64,000 nucleotides of DNA from Salegentibacter sp. Hel_I_6 (GTDB taxonomy: Bacteria; Bacteroidota; Bacteroidia; Flavobacteriales; Flavobacteriaceae): the NCBI RefSeq assembly GCF_000745315.1, contig NZ_JQNQ01000001.1:3534001-3598000 (forward strand), given 5' to 3'. Below, one piece after another: positions 25,031-32,570 of this stretch. A model generated the notes under the pieces. It saw nothing but the letters and a program-made list of their open reading frames with translations. It had not been told where the DNA came from and ran no database searches. Position 1 is the stretch's first letter. Every line of letters starts with the position of its first letter. The translations under genes and the position numbers were made by a program.

Positions 25031-25296
25031 ATGTCGCTCCACTGGAGCTCTGCAATCTCAAATTTCTATTTTCTACAAATATTTCGCTCCTACGGAGCTT
25101 TCATAAAACAGAATTTTTATCGGTTTGGAAGTAGTAATTATTTTTATCCTGCAAGGTTTCTAAAGCCTTGTGGGTTTTATCATTGTGAATCTTTAAAATG
25201 TAAAAACACAGGATCAAAATCTTAATGAGCCTCAAAGAGGCGGTATACTTATAGAAACAGCAGAATTTTAAAACTAGAGCTCCAGGGGAGCGACAT
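25031..25296. repeat. 266-bp non-coding element with 20-bp inverted ends (MITE- or REP-like)
   Basis: The ends are ATGTCGCTCCACTGGAGCTC (25031-25050) and GAGCTCCAGGGGAGCGACAT (25277-25296), inverted repeats matching at 19 of 20 positions. Each end is itself a small palindrome (GCTCC/GGAGC). Inside are TTTCGCTCCTACGGAGCTTT (about 25081-25100), a GGTTTCTAAAGCC-type palindrome (about 25150-25175) and GAGCCTCAAAGAGGCG (from 25226). The element has no gene and lies between two convergent genes. Confidence 0.65.
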
Positions 25297-25306
25297 TTCT
25301 AAAAAC

Positions 25307-25340
25307 AAAATGCCTTTTGAAAATTTCAAAAGGCATTTTT
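25307..25340 (-). terminator. Bidirectional intrinsic terminator between nrdJ and the glycosidase gene
   Basis: AAAATGCCTTTTGAAA (25307-25322) pairs perfectly with TTTCAAAAGGCATTTT (25324-25339). T runs are found on both strands, so it can end transcripts of nrdJ from the right as well as those from the left. Confidence 0.85.
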
Positions 25341-25360
25341 TATCTAATCTAAACAAGAGA

Positions 25361-27916
25361 CTATCCGCATTTGGAAGAGCCGCAATCCTGACAGGTAAGG
25401 CAGCCTTCCTGATAGATAAGATTAGATGAATTACAATTGGTACATTTTTGTTTCTTGGCAACGGTACCATCGGCGATAAAGCGTTTTAGCGCCCTTGCAA
25501 CTCCGTTTTTCCAGGTGTTTATAGATTCACTGTCTAACTGCAAACTGCTTATTAAATCTACTACCTTTTCAATTGGCATGCCGTGTCTAAGCGTTGTTGA
25601 GATCAATTTCGCATAGTTCCAATATTCCGGGTTGAATTTATGCGATAAGCCTTCTATGGTTGTCTTATAACCTCGTTTGTTTTCATATTGGAAATCGTAA
25701 CGAGAAGTTCCATCTTCATTTCTGGCTTTAATAATAGTACCTTCAGTCACCCAACGCGGAAGCAAAATTCCTTCTTCATCATCGGCAAAACCGGTAAAGA
25801 TCTCGTATGGTCTATCGTCAATTAAGCCAATAAAAGCGATCCATTTGTCCTTATTATTCTGGAAACGAACCACATCTGCGGTTAAACTTTGCGGGCGAGT
25901 AGTTGGGAATGGTGTATTGTTTTCTTCTTCAGCTTCCTCTTTTTTCTCATCGTTAGAAATTAGAACTCCAGAACGAGAACCATCACGATAAACGGTAACT
26001 CCTTTACAACCCGCCTGCCAGGCTTCTAAATAAAGCTGACCAACCAATTCTTCGGTAGCATCGTTTGGTAAATTAATGGTCACACTAATAGAGTGATCTA
26101 CCCATTTTTGTACCGCTCCCTGCATTCTTACTTTACTCAACCAGTCAACATCGTTAGAAGTTGCTTTATAATAAGGAGAAGCTTTTACAAGCTTGTCCAG
26201 TTCGGCTTGTGTATAATCATCGGTTATTTCGTGGCCGTTAACCTTCATCCATTCTTTGAAACGGTGGTGGAAAACCACGTATTCTTCCCAGGAATCGCCA
26301 ACTTCATCTACAAAATCTACACGGGAATCCTTATCATTAGGATTTACTTTTCTTCTTCGCTTGTAAACAGGCATAAATACCGGCTCAATTCCAGAACTGG
26401 TTTGCGTCATTAAACTGGTAGTTCCTGTGGGGGCAATAGTAAGTAAAGCAATATTACGACGGCCGTATTCAAGCATATCGTAATACAATTTCTCATCGGC
26501 CTCTTTAAGTCGAAGGATAAATGGATTTTCTTTTTCTCTTTCTGAATCAAATATTCCGAAAGCACCTCTTTCTTTTGCTGCATAGACTGAAGCTCTGTAA
26601 GCTTCTAAGGCAATAGTTTTATGAATCTTTACTGAAAAATCTACACCTTCATTACTTCCGTATTTAATACCAAGAGCAGCAAGCATATCACCTTCAGCGG
26701 TGATACCAATTCCGGTTCTTCTACCTTCTCTTGCTTTGGTCTGGATGTTTTTCCAAAGATTGTACTCTACACCTTTAATCTCTGAACCTTCAGGATCTGC
26801 TTCAATTTTAGCAAGAATTGCATCAATTTTCTCTAATTCAAGATCAATGATATCGTCCATAATGCGCTGTGCAGCGGCAATATGTTTTTTGAAAAGTTCA
26901 AAATTGAAAGAAGCTTCTTTAGTAAACGGATTTTCTACATAAGAAAATAAGTTTATAGCTAACAGCCTACAAGAATCGTAAGGGCAAAGCGGAATCTCGC
27001 CACATGGGTTGGTAGAAACCGTTTTGTAGCCAAGATCTGCATAACAATCGGGCACCGATTCGTTAATTACAGTATCCCAGAAAAGAATTCCCGGCTCAGC
27101 CGATTTCCAGGCGTTATGTACTATTTTTTTCCAAAGCGTATTAGCTTCAATTTCTTTGGTTTTCTTTGGGTTTTCGCTAAATATTGGATATTTCTGAACG
27201 TAATTCCGGTCTTCTTTAACCGAACGCATAAATTCGTCATCAATTCTCACAGAAACATTGGCGCCGGTTACTTTTCCCTGCTCCATTTTTGCATCTATAA
27301 AGTCTTCAGAATCTGGGTGATTAATAGAAACTGAAAGCATAAGCGCTCCACGACGTCCATCTTGCGCAACTTCACGAGTGGAGTTGGAGTAACGCTCCAT
27401 AAAAGGAACAATACCGGTAGAGGTAAGGGCCGAGTTTTTTACCGGGGAGCCTTTTGGCCTAATGTGTGAAAGGTCGTGACCAACACCGCCACGTCTTTTC
27501 ATTAGTTGTACCTGTTCCTGGTCTATTTTCATAATCCCTCCATAAGAATCTGAATCGCCATCGTTACCAATAACAAAACAGTTAGAAAGAGAAGCAATTT
27601 GGTATGGATTACCAATACCTGCCATTGGGCTACCTTGAGGAACAATATATTTGAAGTCTTTGATGAGATCAAAAACTTCATTCTCACTCATTGGGTTGGG
27701 GTAGCGTTGCTCTACACGGGCAATTTCTTTTGCAATTCTACGATGCATATCGTTTGGCGTAAGCTCATAAATATTCCCCTGGGAATCTTTAAGCGCATAC
27801 TTATTTACCCACACCCGTGCGGCTAAATCATCTCCTTTAAAATACTCCAGCGAAGCTTTAAAAGCCTCATCCTGGCTATACGTTTTAGGAGCGGCGGTAG
27901 TAGTGTTCACACCCAT
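25361..27916 (-). CDS. nrdJ: Adenosylcobalamin-dependent ribonucleotide reductase (class II)
   Basis: An 851-residue enzyme that makes deoxynucleotides using vitamin B12. The core shows IASLSNCFVIGNDGDSDS, RRGGVGHDLSHIRPKG, NPCGEIPLCPYDSC with the active-site NPCGE, and IAPTGTTSLMTQTSSGIEP. The C-terminus (CTNCNSSNLIYQEGCLTCQD, then CGSSKCG) is a cysteine-rich zinc-ribbon tail with the redox cysteines. Length is normal for the NrdJ type with this tail. It works without oxygen. I found no cobalamin riboswitch upstream. Transcription runs from the 27.92-kb side and ends at the hairpin at 25307. Confidence 0.95.
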   Translation of the reverse strand: MGVNTTTAAPKTYSQDEAFKASLEYFKGDDLAARVWVNKYALKDSQGNIYELTPNDMHRRIAKEIARVEQRYPNPMSENEVFDLIKDFKYIVPQGSPMAGIGNPYQIASLSNCFVIGNDGDSDSYGGIMKIDQEQVQLMKRRGGVGHDLSHIRPKGSPVKNSALTSTGIVPFMERYSNSTREVAQDGRRGALMLSVSINHPDSEDFIDAKMEQGKVTGANVSVRIDDEFMRSVKEDRNYVQKYPIFSENPKKTKEIEANTLWKKIVHNAWKSAEPGILFWDTVINESVPDCYADLGYKTVSTNPCGEIPLCPYDSCRLLAINLFSYVENPFTKEASFNFELFKKHIAAAQRIMDDIIDLELEKIDAILAKIEADPEGSEIKGVEYNLWKNIQTKAREGRRTGIGITAEGDMLAALGIKYGSNEGVDFSVKIHKTIALEAYRASVYAAKERGAFGIFDSEREKENPFILRLKEADEKLYYDMLEYGRRNIALLTIAPTGTTSLMTQTSSGIEPVFMPVYKRRRKVNPNDKDSRVDFVDEVGDSWEEYVVFHHRFKEWMKVNGHEITDDYTQAELDKLVKASPYYKATSNDVDWLSKVRMQGAVQKWVDHSISVTINLPNDATEELVGQLYLEAWQAGCKGVTVYRDGSRSGVLISNDEKKEEAEEENNTPFPTTRPQSLTADVVRFQNNKDKWIAFIGLIDDRPYEIFTGFADDEEGILLPRWVTEGTIIKARNEDGTSRYDFQYENKRGYKTTIEGLSHKFNPEYWNYAKLISTTLRHGMPIEKVVDLISSLQLDSESINTWKNGVARALKRFIADGTVAKKQKCTNCNSSNLIYQEGCLTCQDCGSSKCG

Positions 27917-28290
27917 ATTAATTTTAGATTTTGAATTAGTAATTATTTCAAGCGGAATGTAAATATAGACAAAGATGTAGAAGAATATAAAATCTTGTTA
28001 AAAAAAGTTATCAAACAAAAATTGTTAATAAGCTAATAATCAATTAAATAAGAATTTATCAACAGTCGAAAGTTGACATTTTTTTGAAAAAAGATAAATT
28101 AAGCTTGTGTAGGAGTAATGTACTGGATGTGAAGCGAATTAAATGATTGGTTGGGTAATTATGAGAAAATAAAAGAAATAGAAGCGGCGATAAAAAATAA
28201 AAAATTGATTTGGCCGGAAATAAAAGAGGCTGGTTGAATTAACAACCAGCCAGTCTTTGAATTAACACCTATGAAAATTCAAAATAAAAC
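27917..28290. other. 374-bp AT-rich gap between the amylase and nrdJ
   Basis: It must hold the nrdJ promoter (transcription leftward). I see no cobalamin riboswitch consensus and no clear NrdR boxes. On the plus strand at 28142-28237 there is a short frame without start codon (DWLGNYEKIKEIEAAIKNKK and a few more residues) that reads like protein; it may be a remnant. A terminator hairpin closes the region (28228-28251). Confidence 0.4.
28228..28251 (-). terminator. Terminator hairpin after the surface amylase
   Basis: GGCTGGTTG (28228-28236) pairs perfectly with CAACCAGCC (28243-28251), loop 6 nt. On the minus strand it is followed by TCTTTTATTT. It lies 40 bp after the amylase stop. Confidence 0.65.
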
Positions 28291-29745
28291 CTATTTCGTG
28301 ATGGAATATATTGAATATCCATTCGCCGGAGCTTCAATTGTTACCATTCCGTTTTCATCGGAGGTAGGGGTGTATGTTGTGTTACCACTATAATCTAACA
28401 GGGTAACGTTATTCCAATTAGTTTGAACGTTTCTACGTTTAGTAGTACTGCCGGTGCTAATATATAGAATTAATCCGGGGTTTTCAGCATTCCCTTCTCT
28501 TTTCATTACATATTCGTCATTATCTACATGAAGTACTTCTACATCACCAAGTGCCAGACTGTTATGAATTTCGATTAACTGCTTAATTTCTTCGTTAAAA
28601 GCTTCATTTTCGTAATCTGAATAGAAAATTGTGGGATATCCGTCGTGTGTTAAAATATAGGCGTAAGCCTTCATTTTATTTTCTGTAGCGATGCGATTGT
28701 CTTCATTTTCGTCTTTTTCGGTATCATGATTAGCTACAAAGGTCACCGCTTTATCAGGATAAACCTTTCGAAGCATACCACCGTCTAAATAATTTAAGTC
28801 ATCAAAACGATCAAAAGCTTCTTCCATTTTATAGAAAGCAGCAAAATCAAAGGCTGAAACTCCTGTGGCATCTACCCAGTCTACTAAAACATCTGGATTA
28901 CCATCAAAATTTTCACCTACTGCGAATCCGCCGACTTCGTCCATCCATTCTTCAATTACCCAGGTTCCAAAACCTTTTACGTAATCAAATCGCCAACCGT
29001 CGAAGCCCATTACATTTTTATAATATTTTGCTACAGAATTCTCTTTTTTCCAAAGCCAATCCTGTACATAGGGAACATCGTGATCTACATCCTGTTCAGA
29101 AAAGAAAAGGTCGCCTTCATCGCTTTCACTTATATCGTTAGGGTGAAAATGCTCGTAATTTCTATTAAACATCCCTGAAGCGTTTCCGTTTTCTTCGTTG
29201 AATAGAGTGTAAGTGTTTTTATCACGATAAGGGTTGTATTCTAAACCTCCGCCAGAATTATGATTTAGAATGATATCTGCAATCACTTCAAGGCCCAGAT
29301 CATGGGATTTTGCAATAAGATTTTCCAGTTCTTCGCGGGTTCCAAAACGGGTAGGTATGGTCCCGTGCTGGTCATACTCTCCAAAGTCAAAATAATCTGA
29401 TGGATCGTAACCCATAGAAAATCCACCGGACTGGCCTTTGGTACCTGCTGGAAGCCATATTCTATCTACTCCTGCATCTGCCCAACCTTCAACTTTATCT
29501 GAAAGGTTATTCCACCATTCAAAGCGAGGTTCTACATCCCAATAAAACGTTTGCATCATTACTTTTTGACCGCTGGAATATTGAGAAAGGTCTAGTGCTT
29601 CTGGTTCGTTTGGAGTTTCTTCCGGCTCTTCGCCGCCGGTTATATCATCGGTTGCATCAACAACCTGGTCATCGTCTTTAGAACATCCTGATATGGTTAG
29701 CAGGATACTAAAGAGAAAAGGAAATAAAATTTTAGTTTTTTTCAT
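28291..29745 (-). CDS. GH13 alpha-amylase lipoprotein (SusG-like role)
   Basis: The best start is the ATG at 29743-29745, giving MKKTKILFPFLFSILLTISG then the lipobox cysteine (SGC); a GTG at 29772 would lie inside a terminator hairpin. About 484 residues. GH13 regions are all present: VIADIILNHNSGGG, GWRFDYVKGFG (nucleophile D), FAVGENFDG (acid/base E) and VANHDTEKDE (third D). YDPSDYFDFGEYDQHG resembles liquefying and maltohexaose-forming amylases. An acidic linker (DDDQVVDATDD onward) follows the lipidated cysteine, as in surface lipoproteins. As the last gene of the susCDE operon it should cut starch at the cell surface. Confidence 0.92.
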   Translation of the reverse strand: MKKTKILFPFLFSILLTISGCSKDDDQVVDATDDITGGEEPEETPNEPEALDLSQYSSGQKVMMQTFYWDVEPRFEWWNNLSDKVEGWADAGVDRIWLPAGTKGQSGGFSMGYDPSDYFDFGEYDQHGTIPTRFGTREELENLIAKSHDLGLEVIADIILNHNSGGGLEYNPYRDKNTYTLFNEENGNASGMFNRNYEHFHPNDISESDEGDLFFSEQDVDHDVPYVQDWLWKKENSVAKYYKNVMGFDGWRFDYVKGFGTWVIEEWMDEVGGFAVGENFDGNPDVLVDWVDATGVSAFDFAAFYKMEEAFDRFDDLNYLDGGMLRKVYPDKAVTFVANHDTEKDENEDNRIATENKMKAYAYILTHDGYPTIFYSDYENEAFNEEIKQLIEIHNSLALGDVEVLHVDNDEYVMKREGNAENPGLILYISTGSTTKRRNVQTNWNNVTLLDYSGNTTYTPTSDENGMVTIEAPANGYSIYSITK

Positions 29746-29761
29746 ATGAATTAGAATTAAA

Positions 29762-29784
29762 AAGGGCTGCACGCGGCAGCCCTT
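29762..29784 (-). terminator. Intercistronic terminator-like hairpin between susE and the amylase
   Basis: AAGGGCTGC (29762-29770) and GCAGCCCTT (29776-29784) form a perfect 9-bp stem with a 5-nt loop; on the minus strand the hairpin is followed by TTTTTAATT. It lies between the susE stop and the amylase start and may lower amylase expression relative to susCDE. Confidence 0.75.
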
Positions 29785-29801
29785 AAAATTAATTTAGTCT
29801 T

Positions 29802-30941
29802 TTACTCTTCACCTTGAGGGATAAAAGTATAACGACCATCCAGTGTATTAAACCAAACATCATAAGTCCCTGCAATAACTGGAATATTTGGTCCGGCTAC
29901 TGTAGTTTCTCCGCTTACTGGAGTTGTTCCACCCCAGTCAAGATCCCAGGCATCATCAGCTCTAAACTTTGCTTCACCATCAGTTAATTCAATTCCCTGG
30001 ATATACCAAATGTGTGGATTAAATTCTGATTGGGTCATATCGGTGTCAGCATCCCATCCATTAGGAGTTGAATCTCCAATAATTCCAATATTTGTTTGAA
30101 CATCAGCTGCACTTTCATCTATAGCTTCCCAGGTATAGGTCATTTCATCAACATTTACCATTAAAGAATAGTAGGCATCATCATCTACTGGGAAAGCATT
30201 AGGATCTTCACCTAAGATATCACTATTAGTAAGTTCACCATTAGATAACCCCCATTGTGGTTGCCATTCAGTAGTTTGTAAAAATTTGAAACCTTCTATT
30301 TCTGCACCTCCGGCAAATCGACCCTGGAAATAATAGATGTTTTCGTTTTCACCATCTCTAAACAAAGGTGTATTGTTGTTAGCAGGATTCCAACCGGCTT
30401 CGGTAGCATCTCCTACAAGATAAAGCTCCATTTTAGGTGCTTCACCTTCTTCTTCAGCTTCAGGAAGTTCTACATTAATAGCTACAGGTTCAGAGAATTC
30501 TTCTAAAGCGTTTCCTTCACCATCACCGGCAAAAGCACGAACTTTAAAATAAACGGTTCCTGTATTTGGCGCTTCGGTTTCAGGATCATTGTCTAAACCT
30601 GCATCTGCAGCAAGTTCTCTCATTTGACCTATAGTTACCCCAAGATTGTTACTCCCTGTACTTCCTATTACCATAAAATCTCCGAAAGATTCATCTGCCG
30701 ATCCCTGAAGCTCATAAGTAATTGTGGTAGGCGCATCAAAGTTTACGTCATTCCAAACAAATCTTTCAGCAAGGTTACCTATATTACCTGATGGCAATAT
30801 ATAGGAACTTTGGAAGCTGTTGCTAAACTGAATTCCTTCCGGGTCTGGTTGTGCAACGAATACTATATCGTCGTCTTGTGTACACGCATTAAAACTTAAT
30901 AGCGCGATAAATGCTAAAAATAAAATTGAAAGTTTTTTCAT
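29802..30941 (-). CDS. susE: SusE/SusF-like outer membrane starch-binding lipoprotein
   Basis: A 379-residue lipoprotein; the signal peptide ends LLSFNAC (lipobox Cys about 20). The first domain (about 30-155) is the immunoglobulin-like SusE N-terminal module, followed by two carbohydrate-binding repeats: one starts near YLVGDATEAGWNPANNNTPL, the second near IGIIGDSTPNGWDADTDMTQ, both with the aromatic WEA/WYIQG-type positions typical of SusE/SusF starch-binding modules. It should hold maltodextrins at the cell surface next to SusCD. The start is 18 bp after the susD stop. Confidence 0.9.
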   Translation of the reverse strand: MKKLSILFLAFIALLSFNACTQDDDIVFVAQPDPEGIQFSNSFQSSYILPSGNIGNLAERFVWNDVNFDAPTTITYELQGSADESFGDFMVIGSTGSNNLGVTIGQMRELAADAGLDNDPETEAPNTGTVYFKVRAFAGDGEGNALEEFSEPVAINVELPEAEEEGEAPKMELYLVGDATEAGWNPANNNTPLFRDGENENIYYFQGRFAGGAEIEGFKFLQTTEWQPQWGLSNGELTNSDILGEDPNAFPVDDDAYYSLMVNVDEMTYTWEAIDESAADVQTNIGIIGDSTPNGWDADTDMTQSEFNPHIWYIQGIELTDGEAKFRADDAWDLDWGGTTPVSGETTVAGPNIPVIAGTYDVWFNTLDGRYTFIPQGEE

Positions 30942-30959
30942 TTTAATTCTTTTATAAAA

Positions 30960-32546
30960 TTAATATCCTGGATTTTGTTGTAAGTTGGTGTTAACTCCTA
31001 AATCTGAAGCTGGAATAGGCATTAGATCTCTATAACTTTGGGTGGTAGCTCCCTGGGGAACATTACCTTTCCATGGCCAAATTCCGTTTTCAGTAAACTG
31101 GTTGAAGCGAATAAGATCGGTTCTTCTATGTGCTTCCCAATATAATTCCCGGGCACGCTCATTTAGAATGAAGTTTAAATTCAAGTCTGAACCACCAATT
31201 TGATCGGCATCAACTCGTTCTCTTAGTTCGTTTACATAGCCCACGGCTGCAGACTGGCTACCACCGCCACCTCTTAGGTGCGCTTCAGCATACATTAAAT
31301 AAGCATCTGCAAGTCTAAACATTGGAAAATCGGTATCGGGAAATTCTCCGGTATTATCAGATCCCTGTTCTCCATTTACAGTTACGTTTTTAAATTTTGT
31401 GATTGCAAAACCATCATTAAAACTGGAAATATCTTCGATTTCTTTTGTTTGTCCTTCCGTAAAGAATAATGCTCTATTATCTTCAGAATCTGCTCCGTCA
31501 GGGAATTTATCTACAAGTGCAGAAGTGGTTCTAAGTCCGGCCCATCCACTGCTTACGCCAAAATCTTCAGGATTCATATCCCCACCAATTGATGCGTGAA
31601 TAATAAATGCCATCCCACCATAAGACTGAGTTTGTAGTCCATCAAAAGTGATTGGGAAGATCACCTCAGCCTGGGCTCCATTCGTGTCATTATCTGCAAG
31701 GAATAATTTTTGGTAATCATCAACTAATGAAAAATTAGCATTTATTACTCTTTCAGAATAATCTAAAGCTTCTGTATAATGATTTTCACCGGTATAAACT
31801 TCACCATTCAAGTAAAGCTTAGAAAGTAACATCCAAACAGCAGCCTGGTCGGCACGACCATATTCATTAGAATTCGCAGTAACAATTTCATTTTCGATAG
31901 CCAAAAGTTCGCTCTCTACAAAATCAAACAATTCTGGTCTCTGAATTTGCTGTGGTAGAAAGGCACCTACTGGATCTTCTTCGGTTACAAAAGGAACATT
32001 GCCAAAAAGATCTAACGCATGATAATAATGTAAAGCTCTTAGGAATCTTGCTTCAGCACGGTAGCGCGCTACATTTTCTCTTTCATCAGCCGAGAGTCCT
32101 CTGGATTCTAAAAGCTCTGGAGTGCTTTGTCTTAAATACTCGTTGGTTAATGAAACCTGGTACATAATTCTGGAATACATAGTTCTAATAAACTCATTTC
32201 CGGCAGTCCAGTTTTGCGCATGCAAATCCTGGATAGTACCATCGTTCCATCCAATTACGGCCTCATCGGTTGTTAGTTCCTGCATAGACCAGTATAATCT
32301 TAAATACTGGGAGAAACCTTCGTCAAGGCCAACAAGGTCTGGATCGCCGGCAGGACCTTCCTGGCCGCTAACTGCAAGACCGGCGTAAAGTTTAGCTAAA
32401 AACTGCTTGTAAGATTCTGGATCTTCAAAAGTAGTTTCAGCCGTGAGCCTGTTATCTTCAGGCTGCAAATCTAAATCGTTTTCACAAGCCCAGAAAAAAC
32501 CTGCGCTTATAAAAAGGATAAAGAATGGTTTTAGTGTTTTTAACAT
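30960..32546 (-). CDS. susD: SusD/RagB-family glycan-binding lipoprotein
   Basis: A 528-residue lipoprotein (signal peptide ends AGFFWAC). SusD-family TPR-like folding is supported by RLTAETTFEDPESYKQFLAKLY, YRAEARFLRALHYYHALDLFGNVPFV, AAVWMLLSKLYLNGEVY, DAYLMYAEAHLR, and the family ending NERARELYWEAHRRTDLIRF and TTQSYRDLMPIPASDL. It caps the SusC channel and binds maltodextrins outside the cell. It lies 24 bp after susC. Confidence 0.96.
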   Translation of the reverse strand: MLKTLKPFFILFISAGFFWACENDLDLQPEDNRLTAETTFEDPESYKQFLAKLYAGLAVSGQEGPAGDPDLVGLDEGFSQYLRLYWSMQELTTDEAVIGWNDGTIQDLHAQNWTAGNEFIRTMYSRIMYQVSLTNEYLRQSTPELLESRGLSADERENVARYRAEARFLRALHYYHALDLFGNVPFVTEEDPVGAFLPQQIQRPELFDFVESELLAIENEIVTANSNEYGRADQAAVWMLLSKLYLNGEVYTGENHYTEALDYSERVINANFSLVDDYQKLFLADNDTNGAQAEVIFPITFDGLQTQSYGGMAFIIHASIGGDMNPEDFGVSSGWAGLRTTSALVDKFPDGADSEDNRALFFTEGQTKEIEDISSFNDGFAITKFKNVTVNGEQGSDNTGEFPDTDFPMFRLADAYLMYAEAHLRGGGGSQSAAVGYVNELRERVDADQIGGSDLNLNFILNERARELYWEAHRRTDLIRFNQFTENGIWPWKGNVPQGATTQSYRDLMPIPASDLGVNTNLQQNPGY

Positions 32547-32570
32547 AACTATTTTATTAAATATTATTTC

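Noticed and set aside
25031..25225. Frame of 64 codons in the palindromic element
   Set aside because: It is built from the repeat units and has no plausible protein character.
28142..28237. Short protein-like frame ending IKEAG on the plus strand
   Set aside because: No start codon, stops just upstream, only about 32 codons. At most a remnant; mentioned in the gap description.
27917..28290. Cobalamin riboswitch expected before a B12-dependent enzyme
   Set aside because: No B12-box-like core or surrounding helices found in the 374 bp upstream of nrdJ.
29746..29772. Amylase start at GTG 29772
   Set aside because: It lies inside a terminator hairpin and puts nine extra residues before a perfect lipoprotein signal starting at the ATG 29745.
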